Shown here in pieces: positions 25,101 to 35,771 of a stretch of 64,000 nucleotides of DNA (the stretch's first letter is position 1; each line of letters starts with the position of its first letter). The position numbers were made by a program, and so were the translations under genes. Source of the stretch: Temnothorax longispinosus (taxonomy: Eukaryota; Arthropoda; Insecta; Hymenoptera; Formicidae); NCBI RefSeq assembly GCF_030848805.1, contig NC_092361.1, positions 21,101,406-21,165,405 of the forward strand. The letters run 5' to 3'. The notes under the pieces were generated by a model. That model was given only the letters and a program-made list of their open reading frames with translations, did no database searches and was not told the origin of the DNA.

Positions 25101-28100
25101 GCGGTATGCTACTTCTAAATCTCATTTTCCTCGTCTAAATATTTAAAAATGTTTCACTCATGCGAATACAATATATAGAGTACCATACCTTCTAAATAAG
25201 AGCGGCCCTCCTGGTCTTTCTTCAGTCATATTATTTAAAACGGTTAAAGTACTTGTTGAGCAATTTGAATCGTTTTCCTCGGAAGGCGAGACAATTGGTG
25301 TTTCGTCATTAATGAGAGCACCCAATGGGTCATTTTCCGTAACTGGTGTGCGTATGGGACTTTTTAAAGGCGATTCGACACTGCGCGTTAGCCTACATGG
25401 AAAATATTACATCTACATAAGCCTATACATGCAAATTAGCATTGTAAAATTTAATATGAAAAGATTAATTACCTAAGATTTGACAATGAGAAAATAGTCT
25501 ACACAATGAATACTCGTTTGCATCCGCTACTATAATACTAATGAAATAATAGTCTAAAACAAGCGGTTCCAGCAAATGGGGCAAACCTGAGAGCGACACT
25601 AACGACTTCAAGTGAATTTACAATAAAATACCTTGGGTTACTTGGTGTTTGTTCCAATTCGTCCGATTGTAAAATACTTAATGTTGTTTGATCTTTCACT
25701 ATACTATTCTGCCGAAGAAGCTTGGCTTTTAATTCGAATGATCCGAATCCAGGTAGATCTGACACAGAACTGCCCTTAGTGGCTGCCGGAAAAAGAAAGA
25801 AATATTATTATTTGAAAACTGATGTGATTTAGCTGCCATACGTAAAAAAAATCAACTTACAATCACTGTGAGCAGCTTCAGTATCCTGAGAATGGGAACT
25901 GTCGAGACTAGACCGAGAGAGCGCGTGTTCCATGCATTCAGTCTTATCGGCGGTTAAGAAATCCACATTAGAGCTCAATCGTCTTCTAGCGCTCTTTTTC
26001 CCAGCTTTTTTAAATAAAGCTGCACCGACGATGACATTTCGTAATTTGTTCCACATTAACTGACTTGAGTTTGTCATATCAGAAGGCCAAGTTGCCTCGA
26101 GAACAGCCTGTAAACACAATAGAGGATCAATTAAAATTCTCAAGATGATTGAAAAACTTTACATAATATGTATGAGTATATATATGAGTTTCTTTTTACT
26201 ATATTTATTAGCTTAGCAAAATCGATAAATTACCTTGTTGTAAAATCCGTACGTTAAAGCGTTAGGTTGAACACCACTGCGTTTCATATGGAACAGTAAC
26301 TTTACAGCTAAAACTGGTTGCCCGTATACTCCACAAAGTTGCATCATAGCTCTGTAGCATACCTAACAAAAATAACAAGTACTCGTTAAAAAATGATGGG
26401 TCTACTTTTTTTTTTATTTAGAACTTAGTATTTGTACCTCTTCCATAGGATCGAGATGTAACTTCTGCATTTTGACCAATATCTCGTAAGCCTGATGCAA
26501 AATTGCAGCAGGTTGGCTAGATACTTGCAACATGGCTGGTAAATGCAGAAACCAAAGACTGTGACATGTGACGAGCAGGCATCTGCCCCATCTGTCGGGC
26601 ATCGCAGCCTGAAAAAAATACAACAAATCACACATGCATATTTGCTTGCGAGAATATTTTCATATTTAGTCAATCGTTTCACTTACTTGTTTTCGAGCCA
26701 TCCTTTGAGCAACTTTGATTTCATGCTTCGTTCTACGAGCCATAGGACTCCCAGGTACCATACCAAAGGCACTTAGAGATGGATTTTTTAAACAGAAATT
26801 CTTCTGAGGCCTCATTAGATCCGGGTTCAACTTGAACGACTTGTATATTATTGGTGTTTGATTTGTCCCTGCTTCAGGTGGAGGTATAAATACTGTACGT
26901 TCACTATGTTGAGATTCATCCAGTTCCAAAAGAGTTACTGAAAATTAAACGAGCAATAAAACAATTATTACGCAAATATTTATGGTATGTGCACCAATAA
27001 CGTAGAAAAATGTATTTTAATTTTATACCATTTTCCTCCTCGACTCGTTCTGTGCATTCATCGAAAAATGCTAATCCCGCCATATCCATGTCAGACACGA
27101 AACTTCTTTCTTCTATGAACCTATAAAATTTGCATTTTTGTTAAGAAATAAAATTATGATGATACGTCATGAATAATATTATGATAAAATTGATGAGAAA
27201 AAATAATTCACCTGATAAACATTTGCGTTCTGGCGAGCATGGTGTAAAATTTAGCGTGGGCTTTATCGCGACTTCTCAAAAACGCTTGGATATTAAATAA
27301 ACTTGTCGGATCTGTCGTTCCTACAGTAGGTGCTTTTGTAATCGGTAACAAATAGCTTCGATACCCCTTGAGAATCGTCGCCATGAACCTTAAAAAAGCG
27401 TCCTGTATTTCAAGTTCTAAAGCTTGCTCCTTTCGTTTTTGTTGAAATTCCCTGTCCACACTAAAGTCTTCATCTCCTCTATCTAGTATGAGAGTGATAA
27501 ATTAATGTTAGTAATAAGAGATAGTAGTAAAAGAGAAGATAGTAGAAAGAAATAAATAATAGCATACCTTTTTGGGAACAGCTAGTTTTTCCCCACGAAA
27601 TTATCTTGGAGGACAAGAGCTCCAACCAATTTCTGAGCTGTCTAGCCGCCTTTTTAGGCAGTAACTTAACATTTAAATATTTTTTGTCGTCGCATATTGC
27701 AATGTTATTCGTATCCAGATTCACACAATTGACATCAGCAGGAGGATCATATAAATCAAAGAACCTTGAATCCACACCGATCAGGAATGGCAATGGCGCA
27801 TGCAATACCTGCAATTTAAATAGATGCCTTTCTATTTTTTGCAATCGTCTATAATAAGGAAACGGTATGCAAGCTTATTATATATTACCTCTGCTAATCC
27901 TAAAGGACACAACGGTATGTAAGGACATTGCCACTTGAAAGGAAACAGAATCATGGCAATGGCCTCGCTCACGGAAGTCAATACATCCGGACGTAAGGAG
28001 TGAACCAGTATTTTCTGCTCGGTCAATATCAATAGCAGTATCAACAAACAATTGTCAGGTCCCAAGTTTATCAGTAGTTGCCTGAAACTTGCGCCTGATC

Positions 28101-29629
28101 TAGGCAGAGCTAAATCCTCCGGTTGAGTCAAGATCAGTCTATCCTGACTACTGAGCTGTACCAAGATTCGTGGGCGTTGCGGACTCGGAAACGGTATGTC
28201 GCATAAAAAATACGAGATATACTTCTCGATCGGGACACTCTGCGGCTGGTCGTTCACCATCCGGTGTAGGAAAACCAAAAACTTCTCGAATGTATCGAAA
28301 AACGGCCAATGAGACAGTATACATATAGATTTGCTAATATTCAGTGACTGGCTCGCGGGATCTGTGTACTGCAACCTTTCCAACTCCAATATACTAAGCT
28401 TCTTGAGTATACCAGATCTCTTAAACTTCATTTTCACTTGCGGCTTATCTTTAGTTATCTCCATATTATCTGCTGAAAAAAAAAGAAAATGCTATGTAAC
28501 AAAATGGGATATTAAAAATATCTCTTATTCTGTATTACAAATTCAAGATTATCTGACAGAAAAGTCAAGACTATCAAATCAGGATTATGAAATACATATT
28601 TACCACTGTTTTTATTATTTTCCACCGTGTCCATAATCTCCTGATTATTTTTGCAGTTCGAAGTATCGGGCTCCATTTGCAGCTCCTCGTAAAACGTTAT
28701 TGCTGAACCGTATATTTTTTGAGCAGCATCGGCAACCGTTAGGACGAACGTCGAGAATACCGGCTTAGGTTTACACGCTACTTTAGGCCAACATTCTATA
28801 GTCGCGCCCATCGGTAGACAAAACATGGCGACAGAATTAGGAAAGCTGAAACCGTTGTAATCCGCCATGGGATATTTGTAGAGTATCGCTGGTTTAAACG
28901 ACACCAAATTAGCGCGATTCATAGACTTCTTATAGCACAAAAATACGTCGCTGCCGAGCATCCCCTTGTTCAAGTTCTTATTGATAACGCAGAAAGCGTG
29001 CGGCGGGCTCTCTCCCTTATTTGTCAAGATAACACATATGTCCGTAACCACAAGGGAATTGCAAGGCATCTTCCGACTCGCCCGTCTGTACGTTACAAAA
29101 ATTTTCGAAGTAGAATTATTCACATTTGCCACGTGGCCTTTAGGGGTCTCCAACACCATTTCAGCATCCTGCATTATACGTTCCTTTCCATCATATATTA
29201 CACCTGCAAAAAGTAAAACATTCAGATACCGTAACGCAAAAGGCAATTAGCAATAATTTCTAGACAATATCTAGAATCGATCAGGCGCTCCTATTTCTTA
29301 CCAATGTCAACCAAGGGAGGCTTATCCCGTCCTCTTCTATAGCACAAGTAACACTCGTTTGTTCGTAAGCTCCCGTGATTCAAGTCCGCCGGAAAACCAG
29401 ACACGGTATATTCCAACAGAGTGTACCCCTCCGGACAGTGTTCCCCCAGCGCCGGGATTATTACGGCAAGATCCGTGATGGGAGGTGGCATATGCATGTC
29501 CTTGAGATGAGTGCCCTCCTGACACCAATCCTCCAGCTTATTGTTACTCTCATTGTCGTCGCTGAGCTCGTCGTCCTGGCCAGGTAGTCCGGCGATAACA
29601 AAATAATCCGCTACCCTTCGGTCGTCCAT
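22177..29629 (-). CDS. Crag: Crag / DENND4 Rab guanine-nucleotide exchange factor, complete
   Basis: Nineteen coding exons, all with GT-AG borders and matching phases, give about 1599 residues. High to low: 29629-29302, 29203-28604, 28469-27889, 27808-27568, 27482-27212, 27120-27029, 26937-26687, 26608-26438, 26362-26234, 26107-25861, 25782-25632, 25392-25189, 24812-24585, 24181-24086, 23913-23672, 23583-23325, 23245-22844, 22648-22479, 22313-22177. The start MDDRRVADYFVIAGLP and CYRRGRDKPPL mark the DENND4 N-terminus with its MABP domain (about 40-200). uDENN, cDENN and dDENN follow (about 200-700; FIEERSFVSD at about 674-684), then a PPR-like stretch (about 800-890), a low-complexity serine-rich middle, a CHHC/CQYC zinc-ribbon-like pair (about 1318-1348) and a conserved C-terminus. 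Drosophila Crag binds calmodulin and activates Rab10/Rab11 in polarised secretion. The acceptor at 23245 is the least certain border. Confidence 0.95.
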
Positions 29630-31150
29630 ATTTTCTGAACGGGGCAAACTACCAAAATGTCCAAGATCCTCCCTGGTCAAATCTTATTCACGGTATACCT
29701 CATATCACAGGTATAGCGACAGATATATTGACATACAGATATCAATCTCGGTGGCTACTCCGGTTGTTTCTGTACATGGCACTAAGCTGATTGTTCCAAG
29801 ACCTTCCTCGCATGTGCGGCACTCGAAATAGCGAGGTCTCCTGTCACGTTGCGATTTGCGAGAGACACTCTCCCTCAGTTAACTCCTTAATACCTTAGAT
29901 GCGGTATCGTTATAACGAGAAACATCGTAGCCCGCTGGTCCTGCGCTCCTTCAATAGGCTTACAATCTTACAAAAATATTTGGACTATTCATCGATACGT
30001 GTCCGCCGCAACGGTGGAGTATTCCTCGACGCCTGGCCTGCGTTATTGCTTGGGTGAAGCTCGGTCGTCCGAACGCGTTGCACAATCGCGATCGTCTGGG
30101 ATCCTCCTGGCTTCGACGGCCTCGACTCGACTCGATCGTCGACCGTCGCTCGGTCTCTCCCCGCTTCACGGAGTAGACGTAGACGTCCGCGTGGTTCCTC
30201 TCGGCGTGTAATCCCGCGTTCTCACTCGCGGACGTCGTCGACGCCCGGCGGATCGGTCGGCCGTCGTCGCGATCGCATCCCGTCCGCGCGGCGAGCGCGC
30301 GCGCGAGAGAGAGAGAGAAAGAGAGAGAGAGAGAAGAACAATCCCCAACGGCGACGCGACGGCGGTGGTTTCCGACTCCTTTCAGAACGGAGTCATAGGT
30401 TAGACGTCACGCACACGCGACGACGAGACGGTTACACAAGCGCGCTCGCGGGACGACGACGACGACGACGCGTGTTGCGCGGTCCCGCGACTGTCGGCCG
30501 TGCTCCGCGGGGCGCCGCGCGGATGCGGGGGTGGTGGTCGCTGTCGCGGTCGCGATCTCCGCGAGCGCTGACGCACACCTGACGAAACTGCGTTGTTGCG
30601 TCGCCGTGGTTTTTTTTTGCGCGACGAGCGGAACGCACCTCCTCAACACGCTCACGCTCCAGGGCGATCGGCGGGCGACGGCGGGCGGCGTGCGGTTGTC
30701 AGATGGCCACCACGGTTGACCACGGTCCCCGCTGGCCTGCGCTCTGCGGCTGGCTGGCAAAATGGCCGATCGCCGTGGCGCGGCTCCTTCGAAAAGGTGG
30801 TCCTGGTGCCCCTGGTGGTCTCGCGCGCGAAACCTGACCGAGAGCCGACCGAGAGGACGGCAGGACGAGCGGCGGTGGTCCTTTCTGGTGCGTCTACGAT
30901 CGCGGTAGCGCGCCCGCGGTGTCCGGGGACGATGTGCGCGTCGGCCGCCGCGTCTCCTCGCCTCGCATCCTCAGCTGATCCTTCCGATCCTCCGCCGCCG
31001 CGGCCGTCAAGCCTCCTTTTTTCGTACCTGTTTCTCTGTTTTTTTTTTCTTACTCCCTTTTTTGCCTCTTTTATCGGAAGCGTCAGAGTCCCGGGGTCAC
31101 TCGAGCCGCCGGGGATAAATAACAGATGTAAACGAGAGTTGGATGCGTGA
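29630..31150 (-). promoter_or_regulatory. CpG-rich 5' region of Crag
   Basis: On the minus strand the Crag ATG is preceded by TTCAG, a possible acceptor, so a non-coding first exon probably lies upstream. From about 30.0 to 31.1 kb the DNA is strongly GC- and CpG-rich, with (GACGAC)n-like tracts and a GA run at 30306-30334. Long open frames on both strands here are compositional and carry no motif. It may serve as a shared upstream region for Crag and the divergent mRpL41. Confidence 0.45.
30306..30334. repeat. (GA)n tract
   Basis: A nearly pure GA run in the Crag upstream island. GA-rich tracts are known binding sites of GAGA-type factors in insects; binding here is only inferred. Confidence 0.8.
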
Positions 31151-32545
31151 GTTGCGTGACGCTCGAGGAATTAATTGCGCATCGTGCGAATCCGTTGTAT
31201 ACGGCCGCCCAGTACGGCCGCGTGGAGATTGAGAATTGCGACAGTCGCGCGCGTAGCCTCGGGGCGCCGACGAGACGAAAGAAATCCGTATTATGATTGA
31301 CGGATCTATTATTCTAATTGCGAGAGATAGATTGGAGACAGATATTCGGCACAGTCCCGTCTGCTCCGTTTTTCTATATCCCATCTGTTTCGCTTTGTTT
31401 AATAAATGTTAAATAATACTATATAATTGTTTGACGAAAATACTGTTTAGTATTTTTTAAATATCTTAATATAACATATATTTGATATTTCTAAAACAAA
31501 AACATTGAACAATTTAATTGTTGAGTATAAATATGCTATCAAGTCCGTAAATTTTTTTTCATGATATCATTTTTACAAAACCGAAATAACTAAAAATATT
31601 GCCGCGTGGGGCAGATATATATGTTTTGTCTTTATTTACTGATATGTAATTTATTTTGAGAACAAGTTATACATTCAAGATTAGCACGATTAGTAATCGC
31701 ACAGGTCTCTGAGTGCATCTTTTGATTTTCTCTTATCGCGCGCTGCAAATGGATGAGGCTTATAAATAGGAATGTCCGTTTCATTACCGTGTTTTTAGTA
31801 TTTCATCTTTAATCCTTCTCTAAGATGTCAGTAATGTATAATTATCTCATTTTGAGCGCAAAAAGTAGCGCAGAAAAACGCATAAAGAGCCTCCATTACA
31901 GCTAGTAAATTATAGGTTTTTTTTTCTTTTTTTAGGCTAATCTTTCCACGCTTGCCTTTCCTTGGCAGATCTATTCATTTTAACTGCATTATTTGCATTT
32001 TTTGAAACAAGTGTGCATATACGTAAATACATATAATTGTACATGTATATTGGAAGAAATAATTAATTGTTTTGTGATATTTTTACATCGACGGTCGAGA
32101 ATTCTATATCGACAGCCGATGATTTAACGATTTGGTATCTTGCAAAAAAATCTTATCCGAGGAGTTCTTTGATGTAGGATTTACTTGATCTTGGCGCTTC
32201 TATCGAAATATAATAATGTAAATAATGGCGTGGAGAGTGTGTGTGAAGTGAACGCTTCTGCTTGATTGATTAAAATTAACCTGCACATTAACCTGCAACA
32301 CGAATTACAGAGTGTTAGTCCCTTTATTTTGTAACGTGAATTTTAAGTAAGATTCAGTAAATACCACGTTTCAACGTCAATCAGTATCGTCGATACAAAT
32401 CGTGATTTAGCAGTTGCGATCGTAGATTAGGTTATGTTTAATGCCATCCTCGCAAGTGTTTTAATAGCTTTCTGTTACAACTCGAATCAATATTTGAATG
32501 TAATGTACTTATTTGTAATTTTATCGATCTGCTTTTTTTAACCAG
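31151..32545 (+). other. Spacer and probable 5' leader of mRpL41
   Basis: Mostly AT-rich. A polypyrimidine-AACCAG acceptor ends at 32545, ten bases before the mRpL41 ATG. A good donor (GTAAGA) starts at 32347, so a non-coding first exon ending at about 32346 is likely. Nothing else is recognised. Confidence 0.4.
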
Positions 32546-32555
32546 GAACACGATA

Positions 32556-33273
32556 ATGGCGTCACCCTGCATGATATTGCGACGTGGAATCGCGACTTCC
32601 TGCGTTTGCAACGGGAAGCGAAATTTTCGGAAATTCTTGCTGTACGGCAAACGTGGCAGTCGCAACTTCAAACAGCAACAAATGAAGAATCCGGATCCTG
32701 ACGTACCAATAGATAGTAAGTTATTGCCTTCAATACATCACGTTTTGGAGTAATAAATTATCCTCATGAGTAAACATGGTCTAATTTCATTGCATAGAGG
32801 ATAATGAGTAACGTAGAAAAAGACTGGTCGCTAGTTCTCTGCAATCAGATAGATTAACGATATATGTATGGTGTAAATCAAGGGTGTATTGTGTAATGTT
32901 GTAATACGTTAATGAATCACTATGATAAATTACAGGAAGAGGTACGAGGGGTACTGGCTACCAACTTGGCGACAAATGGATTCACGTGCCAGAAATGGTT
33001 CCTGAATTAATCGTTCCTTCGTTGGAAGGTTTCACCCTGAAACCATACGTGTCGTATAAAGCGGAAGGGATCACAGAGCCCGAGTTCACTGCTCAAGATT
33101 TGTTTGACGTAGTGTATTCCGAAAAGATAAAAGAGGACCTTGCAAACGGCCAGTTGGACGAGAACGGAGAGCCGTTGAACCCCAGTGAACACGAGAAGCT
33201 CACGCCGCAGCAAGCCAAGGATCAAGCTGGGAGAACGGGCTGTGATCTTTTCGATGAGAGAAAGCCGTTGTAA
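32556..33273 (+). CDS. mRpL41: Mitochondrial large-subunit ribosomal protein L41, complete
   Basis: Exon 1 is 32556-32715 (donor GTAAGT), exon 2 is 32936-33273 (acceptor TTACAG), in phase, giving 165 residues. The N-terminus (MASPCMILRRGIATS) is basic and lacks acidic residues, as in a mitochondrial targeting peptide. It is followed by the family-typical FRKFLLYGKRGSRNFK and, across the junction, RGTRGTGYQLGDKWI. The C-terminal half has PELIVPSLEGFTLKPYVSY and ends FDERKPL. The length fits insect mRpL41, which is longer than the mammalian protein. It is a structural component of the mitoribosomal large subunit. The gene is divergent from Crag and convergent with Sik3. Confidence 0.95.
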
Positions 33274-33344
33274 GTTCCGCTAGACATTTTAATCGATAAC
33301 GCTATTGTAAATACAAGCTCTTACGCGGATATGTACCGTGTCGA

Positions 33345-33350
33345 AATAAA
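33345..33350 (+). terminator. Polyadenylation signal of mRpL41
   Basis: AATAAA 72 bases after the mRpL41 stop codon, the first such signal in the transcript direction. Confidence 0.7.
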
Positions 33351-35067
33351 GGAAACTTCTACGAATGCTCGAAACACATCAGTTTGGATCTCAATCTGCA
33401 TATGTTTTATTTAGAACTCGCATGTATACATATGTCGACAATTTTGCAATTTACAAAAAGTAACTACTTACTATCGTATATGACTGTTGAAGTGATAGTA
33501 TGTGTGCGCACTTTGCTAAGAGCATGAAAAACGAAATTTGTTATATTGTATACACGTATAAGCGACCCTCTGTCTCAGGTCTCTTTCTTAATTTTTTTTC
33601 TTCTTCACGACAAATTGTCTGTATGGCAGTCAGTGCTTGATAGCAAATAATTACTTCCGCAAAACGGATTGTAGTCTTTATCTTTAAACGGATTACATAT
33701 TCTAAAACGATAGCTTACATATAAAACAAGTAGTATCACATGTAATTGTCGCAGAATCTTCCGTCGGAGTCGTATAGTTGTGTTTTGCATTTTGATGGAC
33801 AGGTGAAATCAATTTATTGCTACCAAAACCCGATACTGGCTTTCTACTTTTACGCAATCCAAAGAGTTATATATGAGTTCGGAAAAGACAGGCGTGTTAT
33901 AAGAATTCGCAACAATGCCGAAATTGATTTTCAATTCCTGAGATTCATGGATACCTCGCGTCGATGTCCGTTCGCAGATAGTGGATTTCGTTTGCGATTA
34001 GGCTAACTTAACAGTTATGTCTCACTTATCAAAAGATTTTTGAGCGAAGTTTGATTGTTTCCTGTCGGGTAAAAAATGGCGAAAAATTTGAATAGTAAAG
34101 TCGTTGTCAGTTGTGCGCGGCCGGTATTGCTTGCTACTGACTAGATTACTAGATTCTAATAATATATGTATGTTATATACTGTTTTTTTAAAGTGCTGTA
34201 TTCATATCAAACGTACAAACGGTTTCGCAATTATTGTTTCTCGTCAATGTTCTCCTAATTAATTATAATTACGCAAGAAGCTCGTAAAGCAGAGCTGTCG
34301 AAATAGAAAATATCCCGTTTAGAAAAGAGAAATCATATTTAGAGGATATCGGTGAATGATTCATGAAAGATACTTGTATAAAAGTAGTGCGACTGTTAAT
34401 ACAGTGGCTTTAAATATTTCTAGAAAGAGATAACATATATATAAAATGCAGTTAACTTATGTTTATGTTAGGAAATGATCACGTAAATGATTTGTTTAAA
34501 CATCTTTACAGAATGCAGCACTTCTGACACATTAGCTACTATTTACCGCTAATATTATTGTTTTTTCGTTATTATTTTCTCTATTCTCTATGGTCACCAT
34601 CGGTGAAGAGTGGAAGAAGAAAACATCTCTAATTTTGTACAATGGAACGTTCATTAAGAAAACGTAACGAAAGGTTCTTTTCAACCCGCGTCGTATTTCC
34701 ACTCTTCGATTAAATTAATGGAAAAGCGAAAATGGCATAGTACTTGCGCTCCGCTATCGACAGAACTTTAATCCTATTTCAGTCGCTGTTATACCCTATC
34801 GTTGATATTTCGTTTTTTTTTCTCTTACGCCTTATTCTATAACATATTTATAATATCTCGTCAACAACTTGAGCATTCGCATTTCTCTCACTCATTGGCA
34901 GTACAGAATATCCCTCTAAGGATTTATATTCGCGTAAATTCGTAATATTCCGTTATTCGTTTTTATACATATGAGCAGTTACGAAAATGAACGAACTCTA
35001 AGCTTCCTAAGTCTACTTGAATTCGTCAATTAAAAACCTCGTTAACAATACTTAAAAATCCTGCAGT

Positions 35068-35103
<36 letters not shown>

Positions 35104-35771
35104 CTTCCGTCTTGTCATACTCTCAATAGCGGAGTGTGTGAAGCAAGTCCTATGTCATTTGCTCTTCAATTAAACTTGGTTGGTGTTTTAGCTTGTTAAT
35201 TATCAGTCTATGATATAATTGGATATTTGACTGGTAGAATCAGTCATTTTAATAAGGCAGGTACACGTGTTACTGTATGATAAAGATTCCTTTGCATGAG
35301 AACTTTTTCTTTAGTCACGTATACGTAGTCTGTGTGTACTCATGCAGACGTACAATAGCGTCAAGTATAACTTTGTGAAGTAGTACATTAGCGAACGATT
35401 TGTATGGAATATTGTACGCAGCTTTTAGCGCTTCATCAAATCCTCGAGTATCAACGTTTCGGGCCAATAGAAGTACAAAATTGTAAATCTTTGGCATTCA
35501 GTAACATGTACCATACAACTAATCGGAGATCTTGAGTATGTAAAGATATATAATTATCGTAGATGAGTGAACGTCATTAAATCCTTCGTATATCCTTCGT
35601 ATATCTTAGCGTTTCTCTATCAGATGCAAAATGATATGCAACTATGTTAATAAAAGTCAACGTGGAAAGACTAGAGAGGGAACACTGCTGACAGAGTTGA
35701 TATAATAATTCAGCTGACTTTTCATACGCAAGATCTCGAGGCAATTACTAATATAACGATAGGGCAGAAAT
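33351..35771 (-). other. Probable long Sik3 3' untranslated region / convergent spacer
   Basis: This lies between the convergent ends of mRpL41 and Sik3. Minus-strand AATAAA candidates appear as TTTATT at 33406-33411 and 33813-33818. Using the first would bring the two transcripts' ends within about 60 bp. Small frames here (for example minus 35315-35497 and plus 33746-34006) lack motifs and fall in the expected untranslated region. Confidence 0.4.
35068..35103. repeat. (CT)n tract
   Basis: A CT-dinucleotide run with one CTTT interruption, in the presumed Sik3 3' untranslated region (it reads GA in the transcript). Confidence 0.85.

Noticed and set aside
30407..31150. Long frames of 117 and 185 codons
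   Set aside because: They are compositional openness of the CpG-rich Crag upstream island; no domain, and the two strands are open at once.
35315..35497. Minus-strand 60-codon frame beginning MPKIYNF
   Set aside because: It lies downstream of the Sik3 stop in its probable 3' untranslated region, has no recognisable motif, and the last Sik3 exon is already found at 35772-35891.
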